NCBI RefSeq assembly: GCF_001984155.1
Contig: NZ_MTQO01000018.1
Coordinates: 1-46,069 of the forward strand
Length of the DNA: 46,069 nt
Direction of reading: 5' to 3'
DNA from: Actinosynnema sp. ALI-1.44
GTDB taxonomy: Bacteria; Actinomycetota; Actinomycetes; Mycobacteriales; Pseudonocardiaceae
Positions 18,501-26,120 of this stretch are shown piece after piece (position 1 is the first letter of the stretch; each line of letters starts with the position of its first letter). Made by a program: the position numbers and the translations under genes. A model generated the notes under the pieces. That model had not been told where the DNA came from. It saw only the letters and a program-made list of their open reading frames with translations, and did no database searches.

Positions 18501-18685
18501 TCCAGGTCTCCCACGACCGGGGCAAGACGTGGAAGGCAGTGCCCCTGCGCACGTTCGGCGGCAAGTGGTACGTCGTGCTCTCCCACCCGGCCGACGCGAA
18601 GTCGGTGTCTCTCAAGGCGACCGCGAAGGACGCTGAGGGCAACGGTGTCGAGCAGACCGTGGTCGACGCCTTCCTGCTGAAGTAG
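15533..18685 (+). CDS. Secreted S8 subtilisin-like serine protease, paralogue of the upstream protease
   Basis: A 1050-residue exported protease. GTG 15533 was chosen because it adds Arg-Lys before the hydrophobic signal core (MAIGLLLTMGLLVPPGAANA) and has GGAG ten bases upstream; ATG 15548 is the alternative. Catalytic residues are Asp196 (VLDTGID), His229 (GHGTHVA), Asn322 (AAGNEA) and Ser399 (GTSMATPHVAG). It shares with the first protease the propeptide motif TLITGDKV, the activation-site region SVPQIGAPEAW, and the strand-rich C-terminal module ending VEQTVVDAFLLK. It lacks the PA-like insertion of its partner. It is divergent from the TrmB/LuxR regulator with 136 bp between starts. Confidence 0.92.
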   Translation: MIRKHMAIGLLLTMGLLVPPGAANAAPPPGESPAPDTVTLITGDKVTLNGKNAARVTPAKGREGTTFTQRVDEFGDVHVVPVDVNGMLRTHRMDPRLFNVTKLVRYGYGDAARPDIPLIVSGPAAGAAKVMDLPGIQGAAVRVDKATGLRAFSSAQRIWLDGPVVAMLDKSVPQIGAPEAWKAGYKGKNTTVAVLDTGIDATHPDLAGAVVDAKNFTRSEHGADDYQGHGTHVASIITGQNAKYEGVAPDTSLLNGKVLDDHGVGSESSIIAGMQWAADKGANVVNMSLGSPMPSDGTDPLSTALNAITAKTGTLFVVAAGNEAAQPGHPGAADAALTVGAVDHDDQLAPFSNRGPRLGDNAIKPDITAPGVNIAAAKAAHGTIGTPVDDTHVRLSGTSMATPHVAGAAAILAGEHPGWKADQLKSALMSSAKPTAGLSVFEQGAGRVDVAKAVTQNVYASPGSLSAGVAQWPHNDDTPITKTVTYHNSGTAPVTLNLTADVRDPAGKPAPAGMFTVAPATLTVPAGGQADATVTTDTRINGPDGIYSGVVLAGALRTPVTVTREVESYEVTVNVVGFDGAPSNDHYVEFTDIDRARTVIKSDPSGTFVLRLPKGRFHLNSWISRDKHATAVIDEPEYLVTANSTLTLDARDGKPVSFEVDRPDARTGQVTLTFERKTSTPDGSRAYYHNANVTTFYVRPSKTTAPADQFRYTAEGLLAQQDANGSFDASPYLYHVHTETHGKVPDNLVTKATTSQLAKVRSEHATTTAATRYGVRDSMISKPLPYSLDEYYTPDVPWTGTFMQSENPDGYPAESEQYEYVPRTFELGQPATVRWNYGVFGPGFAVPYDRSAHRLGNEVSLLLGLFTDQGTGRVGWAPGTGTTELSRDGTRIGVIEGPAVGRLTVPAGPATYRLHTEFAPAHSMSTKVTADWTFASDTVPGNKPKALPLMAVKFAPSGLDGHNRAARALPTIVPVSVDHNSGGTAKAPAVQVSHDRGKTWKAVPLRTFGGKWYVVLSHPADAKSVSLKATAKDAEGNGVEQTVVDAFLLK

Positions 18686-18692
18686 CCGCCCG

Positions 18693-18737
18693 CTTCCGGC
18701 CCTCGAACCGCACCCACTCGGATTCGAGGGCCGGAGG
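18693..18737. terminator. Hairpin terminator after the second S8 protease
   Basis: CCGGCCCTCGAA (18696-18707) pairs with TTCGAGGGCCGG (18723-18734); three more pairs extend the stem to about 15 bp with a 15-base loop. It lies immediately behind the protease stop codon. Confidence 0.75.
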
Positions 18738-18856
18738 TCGCGCGAAGCCGTCGACGCGGTCGCGAGGTGACGCGCTTGTGATGTTCTGCATTCCGCTGGT
18801 CACGGCGGTGTCGCTGACTCTGGAAAGGCTGATGTCCCCAGGGGAAGAATGGGGCC

Positions 18857-19525
18857 ATGGCTGTCGAGATCGACCTGCTGGGCGAGGTGGCCGTGCGCGT
18901 CGACGGGCGTGCGGTGGAGTTGGGGCCGCCGAAACAGAAGTGCCTGCTGGCGGCGTTGGCGGTCGACGCGGGCCAAGTGGTGCCTGCGCAGCAGTTGATC
19001 GAACGGATCTGGGGCGTCGGCATCCCGCGCCGGGAGCGGGCCGCGCTGCAGAGCTATGTGTCTCGGCTGCGCCAGATCCTGAGCGACGCGGACACTGTGG
19101 ACATCGTCCATCGCTCCGGCGGCTACGCGCTGATGGTGAACCAGCCGGATCAAGCGGTGGACCTCCATCGTTTCAGCGACCTGTGCACACGTGCACGAGA
19201 GTGCAGCGATGACGCACGGGTCGTGCGGTTGCTGACCCAGGCGCTGGAGATGTGGCGCGGGGAGGCGTTGACCGGCTTGACCGGCGACTGGGTCACCGCC
19301 GAACGTGACCGCCTGCGGCAGGAGCGGCTGGAGGTCGAGCACGACCTGGTGGACGCGCGACTGCGTACCGGCCAGGGTGAGCAGATGGTGGCGGACCTGT
19401 CCGCGCGGATTGCCCAGTACCCGCTGGACGAGCGGGTGGCCGGTCAGTACATGCTGGCGCTGCACCGGGCAGGCCGGTCGGCCGACGCACTCGAGCAGTA
19501 CGCCAGGTGCGGGAGCGATTGGTGA
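18857..19525 (+). CDS. AfsR/SARP-type regulator, N-terminal part (frameshifted gene)
   Basis: The ATG follows AGGGGAAGAA. The product holds an OmpR-type winged helix (residues ~1-95, VELGPPKQKCLLAALAVDAG, ALQSYVSRLRQIL) and a bacterial transcriptional activation domain (~97-215, with ALEMWRGEALTGL and QYMLALHRAGRSADALEQY). It ends after YAR with an unrelated CGSDW tail. Normal AfsR-type proteins continue here as V-R-E-R-L-V. That sequence is present one frame over, starting at 19507, so one base is missing near AGGTG. As it stands it would be a small SARP-like protein of 222 aa; more likely it is half of a broken or mis-sequenced gene. Confidence 0.8.
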   Translation: MAVEIDLLGEVAVRVDGRAVELGPPKQKCLLAALAVDAGQVVPAQQLIERIWGVGIPRRERAALQSYVSRLRQILSDADTVDIVHRSGGYALMVNQPDQAVDLHRFSDLCTRARECSDDARVVRLLTQALEMWRGEALTGLTGDWVTAERDRLRQERLEVEHDLVDARLRTGQGEQMVADLSARIAQYPLDERVAGQYMLALHRAGRSADALEQYARCGSDW

Positions 19526-21603
19526 CGCACCTGGGCATCGATCCCAGCGCCTCCTTGAAGGACCTGCACCAGCGGATCCTGACAGCCGACCAGAGCTTGG
19601 CCAGTACAGTGACCAAGCCGGTCGTCATACCGAGGCAACTGCCCGCCGCTCCTGGCCCGTTCGTCGGCCGCCACGACGAACTCACCCGTTTGGACACCGC
19701 GGTCTCCGCCACCAGCGGCGCGGGCGGCATCGGCAAGACCTGGCTGGCGCTGCACTGGGCGCACCAGCACCTTGAGCGTTTCCCTGACGGGCAACTGTTC
19801 GTGGACCTGCACGGGTTCAGCCCGGACAGCCCACCGACCGATCCGGCGGTGGTCCTGCGTGGATTTCTGGAGGCCCTCGGCATCGACGCCGACCGCGTCC
19901 CGGCGGACCCGCACGTACGGACCGCGTTGTTCCGCAGTCTGGTGGCAGGCAAGCGATTGCTGCTGGTGTTGGACAACGCCGCCGACACCGGCCAGGTCAC
20001 GCCGCTGTTGCCCGGGGGCGCGACCTGCACTGTGCTGGTGACCAGCCGCAACCGGCTCCCTGGACTGATCACCGGCCACGCCGCCCATCCCGTGTCCCTG
20101 GATGTGTTGTCAGATGTCGACGCTCGCGTGCTGCTGACCGACCGGCTCGGTCCGGCACGGCTTGCCGACGAGTCCGCGGTGGTCGATGAGCTGATCAGGC
20201 TGTGTGGCGGGTTCCCGCTCGCGTTGAGCATCGTCGCCGGTCGCGCCCAAACCCACCCGCGCATCCCGTTGGTGAACTTCGTCAGCGAACTGCGCGACTT
20301 GGGCCTGCACGCACTCGGCGGCGACGACCCCACCGCGAGCCTGCCCACGGTCCTGTCGTGGTCGACCCGCTCGTTGACTTCGAACCAGCACGCCGCTTTC
20401 GGGTTGCTCGGCCTCGCTCCCGGGCCCGACATCACGCTGTCCGCGGCGGCGACCCTCATCAACGCGTCACCAGCCCAAACCGGGCGCGTGCTCCGCGAGT
20501 TGGAGGTGCAGTCGCTGCTCACCCGCGACGACCGTGGCCGGTACCGGATGCACGACCTGATCCGTGACCACGCCGTCATCACAGCGCACCAGCACCTGAC
20601 CGAGGAGACGCGGGAGGTGGCGCTGCGGCGCGTGGTCGACTTCTACCTCCAGACCGCGCACCAAGGCCACCACCAGCTGTACCCGGACCGGGAACCGATC
20701 CCGATCAGCGAGCCGGTCGCGGGATGCCGCCCCCTTCCCCTCGACGACCAGCCGTCGGCGTTGGCCTGGTTCGAGGCCGAGCGGGCGAACCTGCTGGCCG
20801 CCCAGCAATGCGCGACGACCCACGGTTTCGACGAAGCGGTGTGGAGTATCGCGGACGCCACGAACGTGTTCCTCACCTGGCGCGGCCACCACGACGACCG
20901 GGCCGCCATGTGGCGAACCGCCCGTGCGGCGTCCGCCAGGAACTCCAACACCGTCGGTGAGGCGCTGGCGTGTCTCCAACTCGGCCGGACCCACACCCGG
21001 CAACACCGGTACACCGAGGCGATCGACTACCTCCAGCAAGCCCTGCGCCTGGCCGAAGCAGCGGACCACGCCTACGCCCAAGCCATGGTCCACGACGCGT
21101 TCGCCAACCTCTGGGACAGGCGGGAAGACCACCGGCGTTCACTCAGCCACGCGGTCCAGGCGCTGCCCTTCTTCCGATCACTGCGGAGCGCGGCGCTGGA
21201 AGGCAGGGCGCTGCTGTCGATCGGTGCGTCCCACGCCGAACTGGGCCAGTACGACCAGGCGCGCCACTACTGCGAGCAGGCCCTCGCCCACTTCCGCACC
21301 GGCCGCAGCCGAGACGGCCAGGCCAACGCGTTCGACACCCTCGGCTACATCGCCGCCCGGACCGGCGACCACGACCAGGCCATCCGCCACTACCGCGAGG
21401 CACTCGCCCTGTTCCACAGTGTCGGTGACGTGGGCAACGAACCCAAGACCTGGCACCACCTCGGCGACATCCACGCCCAACTCGGTGAGCTGGAGCAAGC
21501 ACGTACCTCCTGGCTGCAAGCGCACGCGCTTTACCAGCAGCAGGGCCTTGACGACTATGCGGCCCGCGTCCAGCGGCAACTGGACACCCTCGGTTCAGCC
21601 TAG
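19507..21603 (+). CDS. AfsR-type regulator, NB-ARC ATPase and TPR part (frameshifted gene)
   Basis: This 698-residue frame continues the BTAD domain (VRERLVTHLGIDPSASLKDLHQRIL), then an NB-ARC NTPase: FVGRHDEL, Walker A GAGGIGKT (codons near 19714-19737), KRLLLVLDNAAD as Walker B, TSRNRLPG and GGFPLAL. About five TPRs follow (TRQHRYTEAIDYLQQALRLAE, TGDHDQAIRHYREALALF). In the family this part controls the DNA-binding half in response to nucleotide or partner binding. The stretch between FVGR and the P-loop is shorter than usual, and the strand normally preceding Walker A seems to be missing, so the NTPase may be defective. The start codon is only formal; see the frameshift with the preceding entry. 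Confidence 0.8.
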   Translation: MRERLVTHLGIDPSASLKDLHQRILTADQSLASTVTKPVVIPRQLPAAPGPFVGRHDELTRLDTAVSATSGAGGIGKTWLALHWAHQHLERFPDGQLFVDLHGFSPDSPPTDPAVVLRGFLEALGIDADRVPADPHVRTALFRSLVAGKRLLLVLDNAADTGQVTPLLPGGATCTVLVTSRNRLPGLITGHAAHPVSLDVLSDVDARVLLTDRLGPARLADESAVVDELIRLCGGFPLALSIVAGRAQTHPRIPLVNFVSELRDLGLHALGGDDPTASLPTVLSWSTRSLTSNQHAAFGLLGLAPGPDITLSAAATLINASPAQTGRVLRELEVQSLLTRDDRGRYRMHDLIRDHAVITAHQHLTEETREVALRRVVDFYLQTAHQGHHQLYPDREPIPISEPVAGCRPLPLDDQPSALAWFEAERANLLAAQQCATTHGFDEAVWSIADATNVFLTWRGHHDDRAAMWRTARAASARNSNTVGEALACLQLGRTHTRQHRYTEAIDYLQQALRLAEAADHAYAQAMVHDAFANLWDRREDHRRSLSHAVQALPFFRSLRSAALEGRALLSIGASHAELGQYDQARHYCEQALAHFRTGRSRDGQANAFDTLGYIAARTGDHDQAIRHYREALALFHSVGDVGNEPKTWHHLGDIHAQLGELEQARTSWLQAHALYQQQGLDDYAARVQRQLDTLGSA

Positions 21604-21803
21604 GACCGCGGTGATCACTACGCCCGTGAACACGACTGGCTCAGAAAAAAAGTTCCAATACCCGTTCCAGCCGCAGCTAAACATCCACAATGGACATCTT
21701 AGTCAGCGGCGTGACCAGCGGTTCGTTATTGTCGCTTGGTAAAGCGCAACCCATCTGATCACCACGCGTCTGACCATGCGCGAAGGAAATCAGGGAGGAC
21801 AGC

Positions 21804-22310
21804 ATGACCAAGCGGTTTCTTTTCACGTCTGTCGCGGCGGGCGCATTGCTGCTGGCGGCATGTGGCCAACAGCAGCCGGGAAACACCGCCGCGCCGCCGT
21901 CGGCGAACTCGGCCCCCACGAGCACACCCGCGGAAACGTCGCCAAGCAGGCAGGACGTGACATCCGGCAAGCCGAGCGCGACCAAGACCCCGGCGAGCAA
22001 CACAGGTGGGGAACAGGTGGACCCGGTGAACTGCGGACCGGTGAAACTCCCCTCGGGCGCCACGCACAACCTGATCGCAGACTCCACCACGGACGGCCGG
22101 GTCGGGTGTACCGAGGCGTTCAACGTCTTCGACGAATTCGTCAAGCTCCCGGCGGACAAGCGCGCCAAGGCGTCACTGGGCAATGTGGAGTTGTCCAACG
22201 GCTGGTCGTGCACCATGGACGACGGCGAAACCACGTCTGTGGGCTGCGTCAAGGGAATGACCCAGGCAAAGCCCGGCCTCGCCCTGCACACCAAACCCGA
22301 CAACAGCTGA
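21804..22310 (+). CDS. Small lipoprotein (DUF3558-like)
   Basis: A 168-residue exported lipoprotein: signal peptide with lipobox LLAAC at Cys20, then a Thr/Ser/Pro-rich linker (~25-70) and a compact C-terminal domain with three cysteines (NCGPV, VGCTEAF, SCTMDDG/VGCVKG). Composition and cysteine pattern resemble actinobacterial DUF3558 proteins, but this is by eye. The ATG has GGAGGA upstream. The 200 bp before it is fairly AT-rich without a clear motif. It may bind ligands at the cell surface; function unknown. Confidence 0.7.
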   Translation: MTKRFLFTSVAAGALLLAACGQQQPGNTAAPPSANSAPTSTPAETSPSRQDVTSGKPSATKTPASNTGGEQVDPVNCGPVKLPSGATHNLIADSTTDGRVGCTEAFNVFDEFVKLPADKRAKASLGNVELSNGWSCTMDDGETTSVGCVKGMTQAKPGLALHTKPDNS

Positions 22311-22322
22311 AGTTCGGCGAGT

Positions 22323-23804
22323 TCACGCCATCGCGGTGACGAGATCCGCGGCGGTGCGGACGTCCACGTCGAGTGGACGGTCGGGGTCGATCGGTGGAAT
22401 GCGCTCGGCCAGAGCGTCGAAAACCGCCGCACAGCCAGGAGACGTCGGACGGCGGGCGCCGACGTGTACCGCCTGCCGCAGACCCACCGCGAGCGAGCCG
22501 CACAGCAGACGCAGCAAGGCGGCCATGTCGTACGCGCGCAACGCGGCCTGCGTGCCGAAGGGCACGACGTCCTGGTTGTGCAGGTTGGTGGGCAGGCTCT
22601 GCATCGAAGCCGGTACGGCCGCCCGCCGGATCTCCGCCACGAGTGCCGTCGTCGCCAGCTGGACGCCTTGCATTCCGTGCTGTTGCCCGGGTCCGGCGGC
22701 GAGCATCGGTGGCAGGCCGCCGTTTCGCACCGGGTCGACCAGCAGGTCGAGTTGACGCTCGGCGAGGTTGCCGAGCTGGCCGGTCACCGTGGCGAGCATG
22801 TCGGCGGCGAAAGCGGCCGGTTGGCCGAAGAAGTTGCCGCCGTGCACGACTGAACCGGTGTCGGGGAAGAACACCGGGTTGTCGCTGACACTGCCCAGGT
22901 CGGCCTCGACGACACCGTCCACGTAACGCAACGCGTCCTCCGCTGCGCCAAGCAACTGGGGGGAGCACCGGATGCTGTACGGCTCCTGCAAAGCACGTGT
23001 ACCGCTGGGTACGCTGCCGGAGAGTGTCTTCCGCATGCCGTCCGCGACCCGCACCGCACCGGGATGTCCGTAGGCGTTCAGCAATCGCGGATCCAGGAAC
23101 CCGGAGTCGCAGCCGAGCACGTCGACCAGCAGGCACGTGAGCCGCTGCGACGCACGGTGGGATGCCCTGACGCTGTCCAGGGCCAGCGATGTCGCCGCAG
23201 TGGTCAGGGAGGTGCCGTTCACGAACGCCAGTGCGTCACGGCCATCGAGCGTCAGCGGAGTCAACCCGGCGAGTTCGAGTGCTTGGGAGGCTTGCGTTCG
23301 CACGCCGTCGACGTACGCGTGTCCACGCCCGCGCAGAGCTTGGACCGCGTAGGCGAGCGGAATGAGGTCGCCGCTCGCACCGACCGAACCGTAGCGGGGA
23401 ACAGCGGGGACGAACGTCGTCGCGAACATCGCGGCCAACCCGTCGACAACGTTCGCCGACACACCGGACGCTCCTTGCGCGAGCGACCACGCCCGTACCA
23501 GCAGAGCGGCGCGGCTCACCTCAGGTGGGAGGTCCGGTCCCTGCCCGGCTCCCAGGTGCGCGAGCGTGTTGTCGCACTGGTCGGCCTCGTCGGCACGACC
23601 CGCGAACCCGACCAGCGCGCCGAAACCGGTCTTGAGGCCGTAGACCTGACGTGCATCGTCGGCCAGGAGCGCGCGGATGAACTCACGCCCGCGATCGACG
23701 CGGGCACGGACGTCCGCGCCGATCTCGACGGTCACCGGTCTGGCGGCGCGCCGCAGGTCAGCTGGGCGGATCGGCGAACCCAGCTTGATCAGGTCAGTGT
23801 GCAT
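22323..23804 (-). CDS. Aromatic amino acid ammonia-lyase/aminomutase (HAL/PAL/TAL, MIO family)
   Basis: A 493-residue enzyme. The Ala143-Ser144-Gly145 triad in GSVGASGDLIPLAY would cyclise to the MIO electrophile, and Tyr55 in YGLKTGFG is the catalytic base. QEPYSIRCSPQ, HGGNFFGQP and NLHNQDVVPFGTQAAL are further family motifs. The substrate-selectivity position reads His83-Leu84 (TLAHLGAG): known tyrosine ammonia-lyases carry His-Leu, histidine lyases His, phenylalanine lyases usually hydrophobic residues. Tyrosine or histidine is therefore more likely than phenylalanine. No hut genes are nearby; the divergent neighbour is an acyl-CoA ligase, favouring an aryl-acrylate. The ATG has AGGAAAA upstream. 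Confidence 0.88.
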   Translation of the reverse strand: MHTDLIKLGSPIRPADLRRAARPVTVEIGADVRARVDRGREFIRALLADDARQVYGLKTGFGALVGFAGRADEADQCDNTLAHLGAGQGPDLPPEVSRAALLVRAWSLAQGASGVSANVVDGLAAMFATTFVPAVPRYGSVGASGDLIPLAYAVQALRGRGHAYVDGVRTQASQALELAGLTPLTLDGRDALAFVNGTSLTTAATSLALDSVRASHRASQRLTCLLVDVLGCDSGFLDPRLLNAYGHPGAVRVADGMRKTLSGSVPSGTRALQEPYSIRCSPQLLGAAEDALRYVDGVVEADLGSVSDNPVFFPDTGSVVHGGNFFGQPAAFAADMLATVTGQLGNLAERQLDLLVDPVRNGGLPPMLAAGPGQQHGMQGVQLATTALVAEIRRAAVPASMQSLPTNLHNQDVVPFGTQAALRAYDMAALLRLLCGSLAVGLRQAVHVGARRPTSPGCAAVFDALAERIPPIDPDRPLDVDVRTAADLVTAMA

Positions 23805-23822
23805 TTTTCCTAGCGTAGCAAC

Positions 23823-23901
23823 GAGATCGACACTTTTTCGAGCCTCGGTTGAACCTGAACCGGCGCGCGGGCGTAGTGCGGATCGGCGAATTGTCGATCT
23901 C
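23823..23901. promoter_or_regulatory. Spaced 10-bp inverted repeat in the lyase/CoA-ligase divergent promoter region
   Basis: GAGATCGACA at 23823-23832 and its exact complement TGTCGATCTC at 23892-23901 flank the 112 bp between the two starts. They are centred 69 bp apart. One half-site lies near each gene, which fits a regulator that loops or binds both promoters. The ligase ribosome site GGAGG begins five bases after the right copy. Confidence 0.45.
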
Positions 23902-23916
23902 CCCCGGAGGGGTGCC

Positions 23917-25362
23917 ATGTACCCACAGCCCGTGCTGGACCTTCTCGCTTCGGCAGGCAGTCGGCCGGTGTTCGAGCACGGCGCCAGGCTCGTCAGCGGC
24001 GCGGAGATGCTCGACATGGTGTGGCGGCTGGCGAACGGGCTGCGCGCCAAGGGCATCGGCCCCGGGGACGATGTCGCCATGGTGCTGGGTGTCAACCCGG
24101 AGGCGTTCGCCGCGATCATCGCTGGTCACACGGTCGGGGCCCGGGTCGTGGGCGTGCGACCCGGGCTGCCGGACGACCAGTTGCGGCATGTGTTGAGCCA
24201 GGACGTCACCGCTGTTCTGACGGACAAGGACACCAGCGCGCCCGGGAGGTTGACCGTGGCCGAACTCCTGACCGCGCCCGCTGATCCGTCGGACGTGTCC
24301 GGGCGCCCGGACGATGTCGCTCGGCTGATCTACACCAGTGGCAGTACAGGTACCCCGAAAGCCTGCGCGCAGACGTACGCCGCGATGAGCGCGGCGTGGA
24401 CCGCCCGGCCTGAGGCATGGCCACCAGCCGTGCGCGAACTGGCGAAGCGGCTGTCGCGGTACCTGGTGTTCGGGTCGCTCAACAGCCAGGTGATGATGGA
24501 GTACGGCATCCTCGCGCTCGCCGCGGGCGGCATGATGGTCTCCGCCGATCCGCCGGTGTTCCCGGACGTTTTGGTCCGGCTGCGCGCGTCCGCCAGCGTG
24601 ATGCCCGTGCCGCGCCTGAACAAACTCGTAGCGGCACAACGCGATTCACCGGTTGACCTGTCCAGTCTTCGGGCTGTGCTGGTGTCGGGGTCGCCGTTGG
24701 AGGCGACGCGTCTGCGTGAGGCGCTCGACGTGCTCGGCCCGGTCGTGTTCCACGGGTACGGGCAGACCGAGACCGGCGCGATCTCCATCGCCACCCCGTT
24801 CGACGTGCCCGGCTCGGTCGGATTTCCCCCGGACGCGGTCGACGTGGAAGCCCGCGGCGAGGACGGCGAACCAGTTCCGTCCGGTGTGGACGGTGAGCTG
24901 TACGTCCGCACCCCCGCCCAGGCAAGCGGGTACTGGGCCGACCCGGCGGAAACCGCGACGGTGTTCGTCGACGGCTGGGTGCGCACGAGGGACATCGGCC
25001 ACTTCGACGCGGACGGGCGGCTGTACCTGACCGGCCGGGCACGGGACGTCATCATCGTCAACGCGAACCTGTACTACGCGGGCCCGATCGAACGAGTCCT
25101 GGCCGCACACCCAGATATCGCGGAGGCGTACGTGGTGGGCGTCCCGAGCGAGGACACCGGCGAGGCGATCCACGCGTACGTGGTGCCCGCAACCGGCCGG
25201 ACGCCCGACTTCACGTCGCTACGCGCCTCGGTGGCCAGCCAGCTCGGCATGGCGTGTGTCCCGGCGACCATAACCGTCATCGACGAGCCGCCACTCGCTG
25301 CCAGCGGCAAGCCCGACAAACGACGATTCCCGCCGAAGCACACCACCGGCGAACTGCCATGA
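23917..25362 (+). CDS. Acyl/aryl-CoA ligase (ANL superfamily adenylating enzyme)
   Basis: A 481-residue AMP-forming ligase. Core motifs in order: LIYTSGSTGTPKACAQT (ATP phosphate loop), GYGQTETG (A5), TRDIGHFDADGRLYLTGR (A7/A8 hinge) and SGKPDKRRF with the catalytic lysine (A10). It is shorter than typical 4-coumarate ligases at the N-terminus but complete in motifs. The ATG has GGAGG six bases upstream. Next to an MIO lyase it is a natural candidate to activate cinnamate or p-coumarate to the CoA thioester, as the lyase and ligase do in enterocin starter supply (EncP/EncH). The substrate itself cannot be read from the sequence. Confidence 0.85.
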   Translation: MYPQPVLDLLASAGSRPVFEHGARLVSGAEMLDMVWRLANGLRAKGIGPGDDVAMVLGVNPEAFAAIIAGHTVGARVVGVRPGLPDDQLRHVLSQDVTAVLTDKDTSAPGRLTVAELLTAPADPSDVSGRPDDVARLIYTSGSTGTPKACAQTYAAMSAAWTARPEAWPPAVRELAKRLSRYLVFGSLNSQVMMEYGILALAAGGMMVSADPPVFPDVLVRLRASASVMPVPRLNKLVAAQRDSPVDLSSLRAVLVSGSPLEATRLREALDVLGPVVFHGYGQTETGAISIATPFDVPGSVGFPPDAVDVEARGEDGEPVPSGVDGELYVRTPAQASGYWADPAETATVFVDGWVRTRDIGHFDADGRLYLTGRARDVIIVNANLYYAGPIERVLAAHPDIAEAYVVGVPSEDTGEAIHAYVVPATGRTPDFTSLRASVASQLGMACVPATITVIDEPPLAASGKPDKRRFPPKHTTGELP

Positions 25363-25399
25363 TGGCGCACAACGTTGCCTGGCCGGAAAGGAACCCCGC

Positions 25400-25843
25400 A
25401 TGTCCGTCCGCTACCAGTTGGTGATCGACTGCGCCGATCCCGGCCGCCAGGCCCACTTCTGGGCCGCCGCGCTCGGCTACGAACTCGCGCCGCCGCCAAC
25501 CGGTTTCGCCACATGGGACGACTACTACCGTGACCTGGGCCTACCGGAGGAGGCACTGACCGGAGGCGTGGACCGGATCAGCGACCCGCAGGGCGGTGGA
25601 CCCGCCATCTGGTTCCAGGTGGTGCAGGACACCAAGTCGGTGAAGAACCGGCTGCACATCGACATCCACGCGAGCGGCGACCGGGCGGACCCGATCCAGA
25701 CGCGCAAGAAGCGGGTGGACACCGAAGCCGACCGCCTGGTGGACCTGGGCGCCACCATCACCCACGTCATGTACCAGGACGGCGTCGACCACTACGCGAT
25801 CGGGATGAAGGATCCCGAGGGCAACGAGTTCGACATCAACTGA
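25400..25843 (+). CDS. VOC (glyoxalase/dioxygenase) superfamily protein
   Basis: A 147-residue protein with the start YQLVIDCADPGRQAHFWAAALGYE and the end MKDPEGNEFDIN, both diagnostic of vicinal-oxygen-chelate domains. Two beta-alpha-beta-beta-beta halves are visible. Candidate metal ligands are His90 in NRLHIDIH and the Glu in the final GNEF motif. Many actinobacterial members of this subgroup have no known substrate. The ATG has AAAGGA upstream, 37 bp behind the ligase, so the two are probably co-transcribed. Confidence 0.85.
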   Translation: MSVRYQLVIDCADPGRQAHFWAAALGYELAPPPTGFATWDDYYRDLGLPEEALTGGVDRISDPQGGGPAIWFQVVQDTKSVKNRLHIDIHASGDRADPIQTRKKRVDTEADRLVDLGATITHVMYQDGVDHYAIGMKDPEGNEFDIN

Positions 25844-25929
25844 CCAGGTGTACGCCGAAAGCAGGGTCGGCCTGTGCATCGGGCACAGAGGGATCGACGG
25901 CTGCGTGCAGCAGGCACAGGAGGTTCGGC

Positions 25930-26120
25930 GGCTTGTGTGCGAACACAGACTGGTGCTTCGGGGTTTCTTCCTTCCGTATGGCCTGGGCGAAGCCCAACCA
26001 CACGTGTCCAGAGGTCCGCCTGCCCAACCAGCCCCGGCGACAGCGCAACGGACCTCTTGACGCGTGTGGTTGCCTCTGGCAGTCCGTACGGAAGGAAGAA
26101 ACCGCGCCCCTGACCCCCGG
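25930..26120 (+). ncRNA. Candidate structured RNA/ssDNA unit, type A
   Basis: A small hairpin TGTGT-GCGA-ACACA (25934-25947) with a GNRA-type loop precedes a long nested stem. The outer arms of 17 bp, GGTTTCTTCCTTCCGTA (25962-25978) and its exact complement (26087-26103), enclose CAACCACACG/CGTGTGGTTG (25995-26004 with 26063-26072), then AGAGGTCCG/CGGACCTCT (26010-26018 with 26049-26057). The apex contains CAACCAGC and GCGACAGCG. The same layout with different but paired stem bases occurs at 45,583-45,775. Orientation is a guess, chosen so that the unit ends in CCGCGCCCCTGA. Confidence 0.45.

Noticed and set aside
25930-26120. Retron-type non-coding RNA
   Set aside because: A long perfect stem flanked by small hairpins fits the general shape, but no reverse transcriptase gene is in the window.
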